Shown here: positions 1 through 12,142 of the stretch, piece by piece
Position numbering within the stretch: position 1 is the first letter of the stretch
Layout of the letters: each line of letters begins with the position of its first letter
Origin: Salvelinus alpinus
Taxonomy: Eukaryota > Chordata > Actinopteri > Salmoniformes > Salmonidae
DNA: 64,000 nucleotides
Direction: 5' to 3'
Assembly (NCBI RefSeq): GCF_045679555.1
Contig: NC_092091.1
Location: 76,429,938 to 76,493,937 of the forward strand
The notes under the pieces: model-generated
The model's database searches: none
Told to the model about the DNA's origin: nothing
Seen by the model: the letters and a program-made list of their open reading frames with translations, nothing else
Translations under genes and position numbers: made by a program

Positions 1-157
1 TAAATCAAATCTTTCCACTTCAGCAAAAACTGAACCGATTAATAAAATATATTAATTCAGAAACATAGTATAGTTTTGTCTAAAGACAATAATAACCATT
101 AATAACCGAAAACTGTATATTTTCACAACAAACAATATATATTTAAGCAATAAGATA

Positions 158-392
158 TTAGGGGATGTGGTATATGGTCAAAATACCACAGCTAATGGCT
201 GTTCTTAAGCACGACGCCCTTAGCCTTGGTATATTGGCAATATACCACAAGCCCCCGAAGTGCCTTATTGCTATTATAAACTGTTTACCAACATAATTAG
301 AGCAGTAGAAATAAATGTTTTGTCATACTCTGATATACCACGTCTGTCAGACAATCAGCGTCCAGGGCTTGACCCACCCAGTTTATAATATG
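158..392. repeat. MITE-like interspersed repeat
   Basis: This block has repeated 'ataccac' motifs in both orientations and ends near a 'cccacccagtttataat' motif that I recognise from many salmonid loci. It is absent from the paralogous block near 41.5 kb, which fits a young insertion. The exact ends and the transposon class are uncertain. Confidence 0.5.
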
Positions 393-821
393 ATCTAAGG
401 ACTATAAAAAACATTTATTCTAAAATGACACCAATAATGGTAAACAAAATGAAAATAAAGCCCTCTGAATTGTTTTGTGATATAATAACACCAGTTATGT
501 AAAGAAACCTTCTCAAAGCTTCCATACCTTCTCAGGTTATTTGAGCGTAGTTGGATCTCTTCCTATTTCCCTGTCTCTGTTGCAGTAGTAACCCACACTG
601 TAGAGGAACACCCTGGAAGATACAGTACACCTGTATATATACTGGACTGTACCGTCAGGCAGGGGTGGAGAGAGGAGGGTGAGCTCTGTCTGTTACAGTA
701 CACCTGTATATATACTGGACTGTATCGTCAGGCAGGGGTGGAGAGAGGAGGGTGAGCTCTGTCTGTTACAGTACACACTAATCATTAACTTCTAGGGTTT
801 TCCATGAATCATTAACCTTTG
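393..821. repeat. Segmental duplication block 1, left copy
   Basis: This stretch aligns by eye with 41500-41838, from the 'aataatggtaaacaaaatg' motif through 'cttctagggttttccatg'. The left copy carries an extra 73-bp tandem duplication (622-767, two units) around a TATA-like 'tgtatatatactgg'. In the right copy the block lies 5' of the VWA7-like gene, so here it probably lies upstream of another copy located left of base 1. Confidence 0.75.
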
Positions 822-825
822 TTTG

Positions 826-899
<74 letters not shown>
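826..899. repeat. (TGTC)n microsatellite
   Basis: A nearly pure tetranucleotide tract that is interrupted at its right end by the solo LTR. It resumes after the LTR at 1256-1290. Confidence 0.95.
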
Positions 900-900
<1 letters not shown>

Positions 901-1255
901 GTCACGCCCTGACCTTTGAGATCCTTTTTATGTCTCTATTTGGTTCAGTCAGGGTGTGATTTGGGGTGGGTATTCTATGTTCTTTCGTTCTATTATTTGT
1001 ATTTCTATGTTTTGACCGGGTGTGGTTCTCAATCAGAGACAGCTGTCTATCGTTGTCTCTGATTGAGAACCATACTTAGGTAGCCCTTTTTCCCACCTGT
1101 CTTTGTGGGAAGTTAACTTTGTTTGTGGCACTTAGCCTTAAGCTTTACGGTTGTTTGGTATTGTTTATTGTTTTGTCGGCGTCATCACCTAATAAAAGGT
1201 AATATGTACGTTTACCACGCTGCACCTTGGTCCTCTACATTCAACAGCCGTGACA
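900..1255 (+). mobile_element. Solo LTR (TGTCAC...GTGACA), copy 1
   Basis: The 356-bp element starts TGTCACGCCC and ends GTGACA, the TG...CA ends of an LTR, and has an AATAAA signal at about 1191. It is inserted in a TGTC microsatellite, with flanks gtctg and gtatg as a possible degenerate 5-bp target duplication. It contains a perfect 18-bp inverted repeat (1024-1041 and 1054-1071). A second copy at 13085 has a perfect target duplication. No internal coding region is present. The superfamily cannot be assigned from the LTR alone. Confidence 0.75.
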
Positions 1256-1329
1256 GTATGTCTGTCTGTGTCTGTCTGTGTGTGTGTGTGTGTATGGGGA
1301 CTGTATTCCTTCCTTTTGAGCGTGATGAT

Positions 1330-1800
1330 CCAAACATGAATCATTCAATTTTTATCTTTCTTTACTGTAAATCAGTAATGAGGTTTCAAAGAATTCTGTA
1401 TGGTTTTATGGTCTAGTTTCACAGGAAGTCTGAAGCTGATTACATTGAAAGGAAAATTATGAAAGAGTTATATTTTTCTATCAGTCATGATTCTTCATTA
1501 TTCTTCTTGTTTCAGGACAGGGAGGGGAGACTGATGACTAGGGAGTGGATGGCAGTAACGTTAGGGTGGATTCTTTATGGTATATTCATATTATTTCACA
1601 AGGCAGGTACATTTCTGGGATTGCTATTTGGCGCAGCTAAGGTAGTAAACATTTTTTACAGTTCATCACAGATGCCCCACTGGTTGAATCAACATTGTTT
1701 CCACTTCATTTGAATTAATTGACATTTAACCAATGTGGAATAGACGGTGAATTGACCAACTAACTCTCATAGTCTCAAGTCAGAATTAGAGTTTCATCCA
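1330..1800. repeat. Segmental duplication block 2, left copy
   Basis: This aligns with 45064-45560, sharing 'ctttactgtaaatcagtaatg', 'tgggattgctatttggcg' and 'ggttgaatcaacattgtttc'. No convincing gene is seen; short open frames here do not persist in the other copy. In this copy the separation from block 1 is the microsatellite plus LTR; in the right copy it is a Tc1 fragment plus a LINE. Confidence 0.8.
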
Positions 1801-1861
1801 TGTTTCTCAAATGTCAAATTTCCCAACGGCAAATGTAGAGGTGTCTAAGGTTAAGTTTAGG

Positions 1862-4800
1862 CTGTTCCAGAGTGGTGATGTCATGTTGTTCCACAGTGGT
1901 GATGTCATGTTGTTTCAGAGTGGTGATGTCGTGTTGTTCCAAAGTGGTGATGTGATGTTGTTCCAGAGTGGTGATGTGATGTTGTTCCAGAGTGGTGATG
2001 TGACGTTGTTCCAGAGTGGTGATGTCATGTTGCTCCAGAGTGGTGATGTCATGTTGTTCCAGAGTGGTGATGTGATGTTGTTCCAGAGTGGTGATGTGAC
2101 GTTGTTCCAGAGTGGTGATGTCATGTTGCTCCAGAGTGGTGATGTGATGTTGTTCCAGAGTAGTGATGTAATGTTGTTCCAGAGTGGTGATGTCATGTTG
2201 TTCCAGAGTGGTGATGTAATGTTGTTCCAGAGTGGTGATGTCATGTTGTTGTTGTTCCAGAGTGGGGATGTGATGTTGTTCCAGAGTGGTGATGTCATGT
2301 TGTTCCAGAGTGGTGATGTCATGTTGTTCCAGAGTGGTTATGTCATGTTGTTCCAGAGTGGTGATGTCATGTTGTTCCAGAGTGGTGATGTCATGTTGTT
2401 CCAGAGTGGTTATGTCATGTTGTTCCACAGTGGTGATGTCATGTTGTTCCACAGTGGTGATGGGATGTTGTTCCACAGTGGTGATGGGATGTTGTTCCAC
2501 AGTGGTGATGGGATGTTGTTCCACAGTGGTGATGTGATGTTGTTCCACAGTGGTGATGGGATGTTGTTCCACAGTGGTGATGGGATGTTGCTCCAGAGTG
2601 GTGATGTCATGTTGCTCCAGAGTGGTGATGTCATGTTGCTCCAGAGTGGTGATGTCATGTTGCTCCAGAGTGGTGATGTCATGTTGTTCCAGAGTGGTGA
2701 TGTGATGTTGTTCCAGAGTGGTGATGTCATGTTGTTCCAGAGTGGGGATGTGATGTTGTTCCAGAGTAGTGATGTGATGTTGTTCCACAGTGGTGATGTG
2801 ATGTTGCTCCAGAGTGGTGATGTGACATTGTTCCAGAGTGGTGATGTGACGTTGTTCCAGAGTGGTGATGTCATGTTGCTCCAGAGTGGTGATGTGATGT
2901 TGTTCCAGAGTAGTGATGTGATGTTGTTCCAGAGTGGTGATGTAATGTTGTTCCAGAGTGGTGATGTCATGTTGTTCCAGAGTGGTGATGTCATGTTGTT
3001 CCAGAGTGGTGATGTCATGTTGTTCCAGAGTGGTGATGTCATGTTGTTCCAGAGTGGTGATGTCATGTTGTTCCAGAGTGGTGATGTCATGTTGTTCCAG
3101 AGTGGTGATGTCATGTTGTTCCAGAGTGGTGATGTCATGTTGTTGTTGTTCCAGAGTGGGGATGTGATGTTGTTCCAGAGTGGTGATGTCATGTTGTTCC
3201 AGAGTGGTGATGTCATGTTGTTCCAGAGTGGTGATGTCATGTTGTTCCAGAGTGGTTATGTCATGTTGTTCCAGAGTGGTTATGTCATGTTGTTCCAGAG
3301 GGGTTATGTCATGTTGTTTCAGAGTGGTGATGTCATGTTGTTCCAGAGTGGTGATGTGATGTTGTTCCAGAGTGGTGATGTCATGTTGTTCCAGAGTGGG
3401 GATGTGATGTTGTTCCAGAGTAGTGATGTGATGTTGTTCCACAGTGGTGATGTGATGTTGCTCCAGAGTGGTGATGTGATGTTGTTCCAGAGTGGTGATG
3501 TCATGTTGCTCCAGAGTGGTGATGTCATGTTGCTCCAGAGTGGTGATGTCATGTTGCTCCAGAGTGGTGATGTCATGTTGCTCCAGAGTGGTGATGTCAT
3601 GTTGCTCCAGAGTGGTGATGTCATGTTGTTCCAGAGTGGTGATGTCATGTTGTTTCAGAGTGGTGATGTCATGTTGTTTCAGAGTGGTGATGTCATGTTG
3701 TTTCAGAGTGGTGATGTCATGTTGTTCCACAGTGGTGATGGGATGTTGTTCCAGAGTGGTGATGTCATGTTGTTCCAGAGTGGTGATGTGACGTTGTTCC
3801 AGAGTGGTGATGTGACGTTGTTCCAGAGTGGTGATGTCATGTTGTTCCAGAGTGGTGATGTCATGTTGTTCCAGAGTGGTGATGTCATGTTGTACCAGAG
3901 TGGTGATGGGATGTTGTTCCAGAGTGGTGATGGGATGTTGTTCCAGAGTGGTGATGGGATGTTGTTCCACAGTGGTGATGGGATGTTGTTCCACAGTGGT
4001 GATGTCATGTTGTTCCACAGTGGTGATGTCATGTTGTTCCACAGTGGTGATGGGATGTTGTTCCACAGTGGTGATGGGATGTTGTTCCACAGTGGTGATG
4101 GGATGTTGTTCCACAGTGGTGATGTGATGTTGTTCCACAGTGGTGATGGGATGTTGTTCCACAGTGGTGATGGGATGTTGCTCCAGAGTGGTGATGTCAT
4201 GTTGCTCCAGAGTGGTGATGTCATGTTGCTCCAGAGTGGTGATGTCATGTTGCTCCAGAGTGGTGATGTCATGTTGTTCCAGAGTGGTGATGTGATGTTG
4301 TTCCAGAGTGGTGATGTCATGTTGTTCCAGAGTGGGGATGTGATGTTGTTCCAGAGTAGTGATGTGATGTTGTTCCACAGTGGTGATGTGATGTTGCTCC
4401 AGAGTGGTGATGTGACATTGTTCCAGAGTGGTGATGTGACGTTGTTCCAGAGTGGTGATGTCATGTTGCTCCAGAGTGGTGATGTGATGTTGTTCCAGAG
4501 TAGTGATGTGATGTTGTTCCAGAGTGGTGATGTAATGTTGTTCCAGAGTGGTGATGTCATGTTGTTCCAGAGTGGTGATGTCATGTTGTTCCAGAGTGGT
4601 GATGTCATGTTGTTCCAGAGTGGTGATGTCATGTTGTTCCAGAGTGGTGATGTAATGTTGTTCCAGAGTGGTGATGTCATGTTGTTCCAGAGTGGTGATG
4701 TCATGTTGTTCCAGAGTGGTGATGTCATGTTGTTGTTGTTCCAGAGTGGGGATGTGATGTTGTTCCAGAGTGGTGATGTCATGTTGTTCCAGAGTGGTGA

Positions 4801-7800
4801 TGTCATGTTGTTCCAGAGTGGTGATGTCATGTTGTTCCAGAGTGGTTATGTCATGTTGTTCCAGAGTGGTTATGTCATGTTGTTCCAGAGGGGTTATGTC
4901 ATGTTGTTTCAGAGTGGTGATGTCATGTTGTTCCAGAGTGGTGATGTGATGTTGTTCCAGAGTGGTGATGTCATGTTGTTCCAGAGTGGGGATGTGATGT
5001 TGTTCCAGAGTAGTGATGTGATGTTGTTCCACAGTGGTGATGTGATGTTGCTCCAGAGTGGTGATGTGATGTTGTTCCAGAGTGGTGATGTCATGTTGCT
5101 CCAGAGTGGTGATGTCATGTTGCTCCAGAGTGGTGATGTCATGTTGCTCCAGAGTGGTGATGTCATGTTGTTCCAGAGTGGTGATGTCATGTTGTTCCAG
5201 AGTGGTGATGTCATGTTGTTCCAGAGTGGGGATGTGATGTTGTTCCAGAGTAGTGATGTGATGTTGTTCCACAGTGGTGATGTGATGTTGCTCCAGAGTG
5301 GTGATGTGACATTGTTCCAGAGTGGTGATGTGACGTTGTTCCAGAGTGGTGATGTCATGTTGCTCCAGAGTGGTGATGTGATGTTGTTCCAGAGTAGTGA
5401 TGTGATGTTGTTCCAGAGTGGTGATGTAATGTTGTTCCAGAGTGGTGATGTCATGTTGTTCCAGAGTGGTGATGTCATGTTGTTCCAGAGTGGTGATGTC
5501 ATGTTGTTCCAGAGTGGTGATGTCATGTTGTTCCAGAGTGGTGATGTAATGTTGTTCCAGAGTGGTGATGTCATGTTGTTCCAGAGTGGTGATGTCATGT
5601 TGTTCCAGAGTGGTGATGTCATGTTGTTGTTGTTCCAGAGTGGGGATGTGATGTTGTTCCAGAGTGGTGATGTCATGTTGTTCCAGAGTGGTGATGTCAT
5701 GTTGTTCCAGAGTGGTGATGTCATGTTGTTCCAGAGTGGTTATGTCATGTTGTTCCAGAGTGGTTATGTCATGTTGTTCCAGAGGGGTTATGTCATGTTG
5801 TTTCAGAGTGGTGATGTCATGTTGTTCCAGAGTGGTGATGTGATGTTGTTCCAGAGTGGTGATGTCATGTTGTTCCAGAGTGGGGATGTGATGTTGTTCC
5901 AGAGTAGTGATGTGATGTTGTTCCACAGTGGTGATGTGATGTTGCTCCAGAGTGGTGATGTGATGTTGTTCCAGAGTGGTGATGTCATGTTGCTCCAGAG
6001 TGGTGATGTCATGTTGCTCCAGAGTGGTGATGTCATGTTGCTCCAGAGTGGTGATGTCATGTTGCTCCAGAGTGGTGATGTCATGTTGCTCCAGAGTGGT
6101 GATGTCATGTTGTTCCAGAGTGGTGATGTCATGTTGTTTCAGAGTGGTGATGTCATGTTGTTTCAGAGTGGTGATGTCATGTTGTTTCAGAGTGGTGATG
6201 TCATGTTGTTTCAGAGTGGTGATGTCATGTTGTTCCACAGTGGTGATGGGATGTTGTTCCAGAGTGGTGATGTCATGTTGTTCCAGAGTGGTGATGTGAC
6301 GTTGTTCCAGAGTGGTGATGTGACGTTGTTCCAGAGTGGTGATGTCATGTTGTTCCAGAGTGGTGATGTCATGTTGTTCCAGAGTGGTGATGTCATGTTG
6401 TACCAGAGTGGTGATGGGATGTTGTTCCAGAGTGGTGATGGGATGTTGTTCCAGAGTGGTGATGGGATGTTGTTCCACAGTGGTGATGTCATGTTGTTCC
6501 ACAGTGGTGATGTCATGTTGTTCCACAGTGGTGATGGGATGTTGTTCCACAGTGGTGATGGGATGTTGTTCCACAGTGGTGATGGGATGTTGTTCCACAG
6601 TGGTGATGTGATGTTGTTCCACAGTGGTGATGTCATGTTGCTCCAGAGTGGTGATGTCATGTTGCTCCAGAGTGGTGATGTCATGTTGCTCCAGAGTGGT
6701 GATGTCATGTTGCTCCAGAGTGGTGATGTCATGTTGCTCCAGAGTGGTGATGTCATGTTGCTCCAGAGTGGTGATGTCATGTTGTTTCAGAGTGGTGATG
6801 TCATGTTGTTTCAGAGTGGTGATGTCATGTTGCTCCAGAGTGGTGATGTCATGTTGCTCCAGAGTGGTGATGTCATGTTGCTCCAGAGTGGTGATGTCAT
6901 GTTGCTCCAGAGTGGTGATGTCATGTTGCTCCAGAGTGGTGATGTCATGTTGCTCCAGAGTGGTGATGTCATGTTGTTCCAGAGTGGTGATGTCATGTTG
7001 TTCCAGAGTGGTGATGTCATGTTGTTTCAGAGTGGTGATGTCATGTTGTTTCAGAGTGGTGATGTCATGTTGTTTCAGAGTGGTGATGTCATGTTGTTTC
7101 AGAGTGGTGATGTCATGTTGTTTCAGAGTGGTGATGTCATGTTGTTCCAGAGTGGTGATGTCATGCTGTTCCACAGTGGTGATGGGATGTTGTTCCAGAG
7201 TGGTGATGTCATGTTGTTCCAGAGTGGTGATGTGACGTTGGTCCAGAGTGGTGATGTGACGTTGGTCCAGAGTGGTGATGTGACGTTGTTCCAGAGTGGT
7301 GATGTGACGTTGTTCCAGAGTGGTGATGTCATGTTGTTCCAGAGTGGTGATGTCATGTTGTTCCAGAGTGGTGATGTCATGTTGTTCCAGAGTGGTGATG
7401 GGATGTTGTTCCAGAGTGGTGATGTGATGTTGTTCCAGAGTGGTGATGGGATGTTGTTCCACAGTGGTGATGTCATGTTGTTCCACAGTGGTGATGGGAT
7501 GTTGTTCCACAGTGGTGATGGGATGTTGTTCCACAGTGGTGATGGGATGTTGTTCCACAGTGGTGATGGGATGTTGTTCCACAGTGGTGATGTGATGTTG
7601 TTCTAGAGTGGTGATGGGATGTTGTTCTAGAGTGGTGATGGGATGTTGTTCCAGAGTGGTGATGGGATGTTGTTCCAGAGTGGTGATGTCATGTTGTTCC
7701 AGAATGGTGATGTGATGTCATGTTGCTCCAGAGTGGTGATGTGATGTTGTTCCACAGTGGTGATGGGATGTTGTTCTAGAGTGGTGATGGGATGTTCCTC
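1862..7800. repeat. 24-bp minisatellite, about 247 units, with higher-order structure
   Basis: The unit is a 24-mer around 'gtggtgatgtcatgttgttc'. Variants include gatgtg/gatggg, ttccac for ttccag, and a 30-bp unit with an extra gttgtt. The rare 'aggggttatg' variant occurs near 3301, 4891 and 5785, and the 30-bp variant near 2247, 3138, 4729 and 5623. Spacings of about 894 and 1590 bp indicate large internal block duplications. Because 24 is divisible by three and no frame-specific stop occurs, open frames of over 1900 codons exist on both strands; I regard them as non-coding. Only about four units exist at the paralogous site (47296). Confidence 0.97.
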
Positions 7801-7945
7801 CAAAATATAGATCACAGATTTGGCATATAATTGCGCACACGTTAGGCTACACATAATAAAATATATTGAGACAAATTACAGACAATAGCATAGGCTACAA
7901 GTAGCAAAATTGAATTCAACTGATTAAACATGAAATGTATTCAAC
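7801..7945. repeat. Segmental duplication block 3a, left copy
   Basis: The sequence from 'cacagatttgg' through 'gttaggctacacat' matches 47390-47480 directly to the right of the small 24-bp array there. It continues at 9058 after a LINE insertion. Confidence 0.7.
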
Positions 7946-7949
7946 AACA

Positions 7950-9057
7950 CATCTGCCATGCTGACCATCAACATGGGGGCCCCTCAGGGGTGCGTGCTTA
8001 GTCCCTTCCTTTACTCCCTGTTCACCCACTGTGCCTGGCCACGCACGACTCCAACACCATCATTAAGTTTGCCGACGACACAACGGTGGTAGGCCTGATC
8101 AAAGACAACGATGGAGGAGGGAGGAGCTCAGAGACCTGACAGTGTGTTGCCAGGACAATAACCTCTTCCTCAAAGTGATCAAGACAAAGGAGATGATTGT
8201 GGACTACAGGAAAAGAAGGGCCTAGCACACCCCCATTCACATCGACAGGGCTGTAGTGGAGCAGGTTGAGAGCTTCAAGTTCCTTGGTGTCGACATCACT
8301 AACAAACTATCATGGTCCAAACACACCAAGACAGTCGTGAAGAGGGCACGACAATGCCTATAGCCCCCTTAGGATACTGAAAAGATTTGGCACGGGTTCT
8401 CAGATCCTCAAAAAGTTTAACAGCTGCACCATCGAGCATCCTGAATGGTTGCATTACCACTTGGTGTGGCAAGTGCTGGGCATCCACGCGCATGGCACTT
8501 CAGAGGGTAGTGCGTATGGCCCAGTACATCACTGGGGCCAAGATTCCTGCCATCCAGGACCTCTATTTCAGGCGGTGTCAGAGGATGGTCCTAAAAATTG
8601 TCAGATTCTCCAGCCACCCAAGTCATAGACTCTTCTCTCTGCTACTGCATGGCAAGTGGTACCGGAGCACCAAGTCTAGGTCCAAAAGGCTACTTAACAG
8701 CTTCTACCTCCAAGCCATTAGATTGCTAAACAGTAAATCAAATGGCTACCCAGACTATTTGCTTTGACACCCTTTTTTACGCTGCTGCTACTCTCTGTTA
8801 TTATCTATGTATAGTCACTTTACCTCTACCTGTATGTACATATTACCTCAATTACCTCGACTAACCTGTACCCCTGCACATTGACTCGGTTCCGGAACCC
8901 CCTGTATATAGCCTCGTTATCGTTATTTTATTGTTTTTTAACAGAATATTTTCTAACTTACTTATTAGAAATATCTGCATTGTTGGTTACGGTATTTTAA
9001 GAAGGCAAACACCTGTTGTATTCGGCGTATGTGACAAGTAGAATTTGATTTGATTTG
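7950..9057 (+). mobile_element. L2/Rex1-like LINE fragment (reverse transcriptase C-terminal part)
   Basis: Translated pieces read GAPQGCVLSPFLYSLFTH, then a FADDTTVVGL-type catalytic motif (written here as 'tttgccgacgacacaacg'), then conserved downstream blocks (IVDYRK, FKFLGV, LQRVVRMAQYITGAKIP, RRCQRMVLKIV, HRLFSLL, RLLNSFY). Several frame changes and deletions break the coding sequence. The 3' end is a 'gaatttgatttgatttgga' simple tail. It is 5'-truncated, as is usual for LINEs, and inserted within duplication block 3. The clade is assigned from remembered teleost elements. Confidence 0.85.
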
Positions 9058-10080
9058 GAATATAATGGAAAGGCTACGTACAGTGTTTATTTTTCAATTT
9101 AGTCTACAAATATATGTATTTGTAGTCAACTTTGTTCTGAAGTTATCGGCGGTCACAGAGAGATGGATAAACCATGTGATTCTTCTGTGGATAAAGTGAC
9201 GCGGGAGGGCAAAAAAGCATTTAACAACGCACTTAGCCATTCTAGATTACGAGCGTTTAAAAGTGCAACATTAATAACGATGGTTTTGGAAACAGCTTGG
9301 AGAATTATCGATGCTCCTACGAAGGTTCTAACGATGATGCTTTTTGGATGATGATGCTTTTTGGAAACTGGACCCAGGGTAGTTTCACAAGGCTACTAAA
9401 CTACCTCCGTTTCATAACAAAAGCATTAACATCTGTCACGATGTAGCAGGAAAGCACAGCTTTTTATTCATGCCAGAGAGCTAAACTGGAGACAAAAACA
9501 TCAATCTTTTTTATATATATATATATAATATGTTTATTATTTTCCATTTTAAAATGCATTTAAAAAGACAGCAATACAAACATTGACATTCATTGTACTG
9601 TTGAATGGGATGGCCAATTTTGAGGACAAACAAAACTTAACTCACACACACAAAATAAAAAGAAATCCTATTAGGTGGTACACGTATAAGAAGACAGCAT
9701 ATAGTCATTACAAGCAGTGTAGTTAAGCCAAAAATCTATATTGCGTGGAGTACAGCACAGAGTAGCAGCAGATCGTCAACCCAGTTATGAAGCGGGACTA
9801 GACCATTTATCCAGTAATTACATGTTGAAAAATGCTGTTGTTCTGTTGGAACTTTTTTATACAAGGGACATTCATTTTCATGGTGGCCTTGGGCACGTTC
9901 CCAGATGAAAACTTTGCAGATTCCTGCCAGATCTAACAACATCTGGATAGGTGTTAATAAACATATTAGCTTTCCTTATCACATAATACAGCAACCTGAC
10001 GCCCAATTGTGCCATCACTAGCTATCACATTCCAGGCTGAATACTATGCAGATTTCTGCCAGATCGAACAACATCTGGAT
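9058..10080 (-). repeat. Duplication block 3b: VWA7-type 3' flank with conserved poly(A) signal
   Basis: This aligns with 47540-48185 ('gtagtcaactttgttct', 'ggctactaaactacctccg', 'gcagattcctgccagatc'). Part also aligns with 16484-16640. All three contain 'agctttttattcatg', which on the minus strand is AATAAAAAGCT: a candidate poly(A) signal at 9473-9478, 16571-16576 and 47935-47940, each downstream of a VWA7-derived segment. A 9513-9650 stretch is unique to this copy. I see no coding sequence. Confidence 0.65.
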
Positions 10081-10085
10081 AGGTG

Positions 10086-10400
10086 TTAAAACCCTCTAGA
10101 GTCTAAGCCCTGTCTATGCCGGGGTTGGGGGGGTTCCATTAAGCTAACATATGGAATTGTTTTAAGAAGGTCACACCAAGGATAATTTATCTTATTTTTT
10201 ATTTTATGACCCATAAAATAAAAAAGATATATATATACACAATTATTTGATGAAACATTGAATTTGGCCTTACTGCGATTAGCACATGCAAATGCATTGA
10301 TTAACAAATTCACTACATGAAACAACAGATAGTCCCACCCTTTTTTACATGTATTTAACTCCTTATTTTTGGCATTCAACTATATCCATATATGCTGTAC
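10086..10400. repeat. AT-rich interspersed repeat
   Basis: The block starting 'tctagagtctaagccctg' and continuing through 'aagaaggtcacacca' resembles a repeat common in salmonid genomes. Class unknown. Confidence 0.45.
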
Positions 10401-11469
10401 TTGTTTGTGATAGACTCACCTTTCCACAGAGATGCATATTATTGTGTAGCCCAAACTATTCTGATGCTACAGACAGAAGTTGGCAGATCGGCTGTACCGA
10501 CTTCAGACGATTCCCAAGACGCCTGTGAGGGTCGTAGAGCAAAACGGAGAACACCATCTTCACATAGAGGGGTCATAATAGTTTGTATACCAAACCGTTA
10601 GGACGCTACAGACAATTTTGTGAGAAGACCGCTTTTCGGGATGTGGTTTGACAAACACCGCTCTAGCGCTGCAAACTTTCATATTTGAGGTTTATTGGCA
10701 GACTACACTCATAAAGTGTATTGCCGCCACCTACTGTACGGAGCTAGTAAAATATCCCCAAAAACAAAAGAGGTTTTGGATGAAAAAATTCATACTAACT
10801 ACCAAAAACAGCAAACACTAACCAAAATTTCATACTAACTACCAAAAACAGCAAACACTAACCAAAAATTGACACCACTTTTGTTAAAATACAAAGTCCA
10901 GGTCTTCTGCTGTGAATTCTTTCAGCCCGAAAACTTTGAGTCGCAGCAACAATGATTTCCAATGTTGTTGTTTTTCTTTGACACTTGAGCAGTACAATTA
11001 ATAACTGTTGCAATAAACGCCACATAATCCACCTTTTTCACACAAAGCGTGTCCGGTTCTCTTGATTGACAAACATTCACTAATGGCTGGGGTGTATCCA
11101 CTACCACAGGGGTACTCAACTACTATTTGAGAATGTTCGGTCACACAAATTTCCTAGGTGGCAAAAGTCTGGATGGATCATGTAATTTATCGGCATTGTA
11201 ACAAACCCCCACCTCGCAACCCATGCAACCCCAAACTGTTTACACCCTTCTAGTTGGTTGAGAGAAAATGTTGCAGTTTTTAAGGTCATTTCACACAATT
11301 TTACACATTATACATGAGACAGAAATCTGTTTTGTTGTTTTAAAGCTAATTTCCTGCAATTCTATGCATTCTTCCATGTTATTCCGGGTCCGAATCCAGT
11401 CCGCCAGTTGAGTATGGAGGCACTACCATATCATAAACACTAGCGTCACTTGCATTTCTCAATTATTTT
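10401..11469. other. Intergenic stretch without a recognisable gene
   Basis: I see no supported coding region. There is a short tandem duplication at about 10790-10867 ('catactaactaccaaaaac' twice) and general resemblance to degraded transposon sequence. Short open frames lack recognisable motifs. Confidence 0.5.
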
Positions 11470-11540
11470 GCTTGCCTCCACGTAGGAGATCCTTTGATCC
11501 ACCCTTACTTTTGCCCTGTTTACCTCCTTCACCAGGGAAC
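11470..11540 (-). mobile_element. LINE ORF1 remnant, 3' piece
   Basis: The minus strand reads a basic GKQGKSKGG-like segment that plausibly continues the ORF1 fragment at 12143-12823. The two pieces are separated by the repeat at 11545-12142. Flanking 'cctccttcacc' (about 11526) and 'ccttcttcacc' (about 12143) may be its target duplication. Confidence 0.4.
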
Positions 11541-11544
11541 TCCA

Positions 11545-12142
11545 AGAACTCTGGTGGAACAAGTACTCAATTGTCATACTTGAGGAAAAGTATAGAAACA
11601 TTAGAAAAAATTTAAAGTGAATGTCACCCAGTAAAATACTACTTGATTAAAAGTATTTGGTTTAAAATATACTTAAGAATCAAAAGTAAATGGAATTGCT
11701 AAAATATACTTAAGTATTACAAGTAAAAGTATAAATAATTTCAAATTCCTTATATTCAGCAAAGCAGACGCCACCATTTCTTGTTTTTTTTAATTTACGG
11801 ATAGCCAGAGGTACACTCTAACACTCAGACATTATTTACAAAATATGCATTTGTGTTTAGTGAGTCTGCCAGACCATAGCCAGTAGGGATGACCATGTGT
11901 TCTCTTGATAAGTGCGTGAATTTCACAATTTTCCTTTCCTGCTAAGCATTCAAAATGTAACGAGTGCTTTGGATTGTCAGGGAAATGTATGGAGCAAAAA
12001 GTACAATATTTTCTTTCGAAATGTAGTGAAGTAAAAATAAAACGTGTCAAAACTATAAATAGCAAAGTAAAGTACAGATACCCCAAAAAAGTACTTAAGT
12101 AGTACTTTAAAGTATGTTTGCTTAAGAACTTTACACCACTGA
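11545..12142. repeat. High-copy interspersed repeat inserted in LINE ORF1
   Basis: The AT-rich body repeats 'acttaag' and 'aaagta' motifs and ends 'actttaaagtatgtttgc' to 'actttacaccactg', an arrangement I recognise from teleost non-autonomous repeats. Near-inverted ends (agtactcaat.../...aagtactttaaagt) suggest a DNA element. It has no coding potential. Confidence 0.5.

Noticed and set aside
1811-7606. Giant open frames (over 1900 codons) on both strands as protein-coding genes
   Set aside because: They follow exactly from a 24-bp repeat without stops; the paralogous site has only four units, and there are no splice or domain signals.
9163-9351. Small plus-strand frame starting MDKPCDSSVDKV
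   Set aside because: The paralogous block at 47.6 kb has insertions that break this frame, so it is not conserved.
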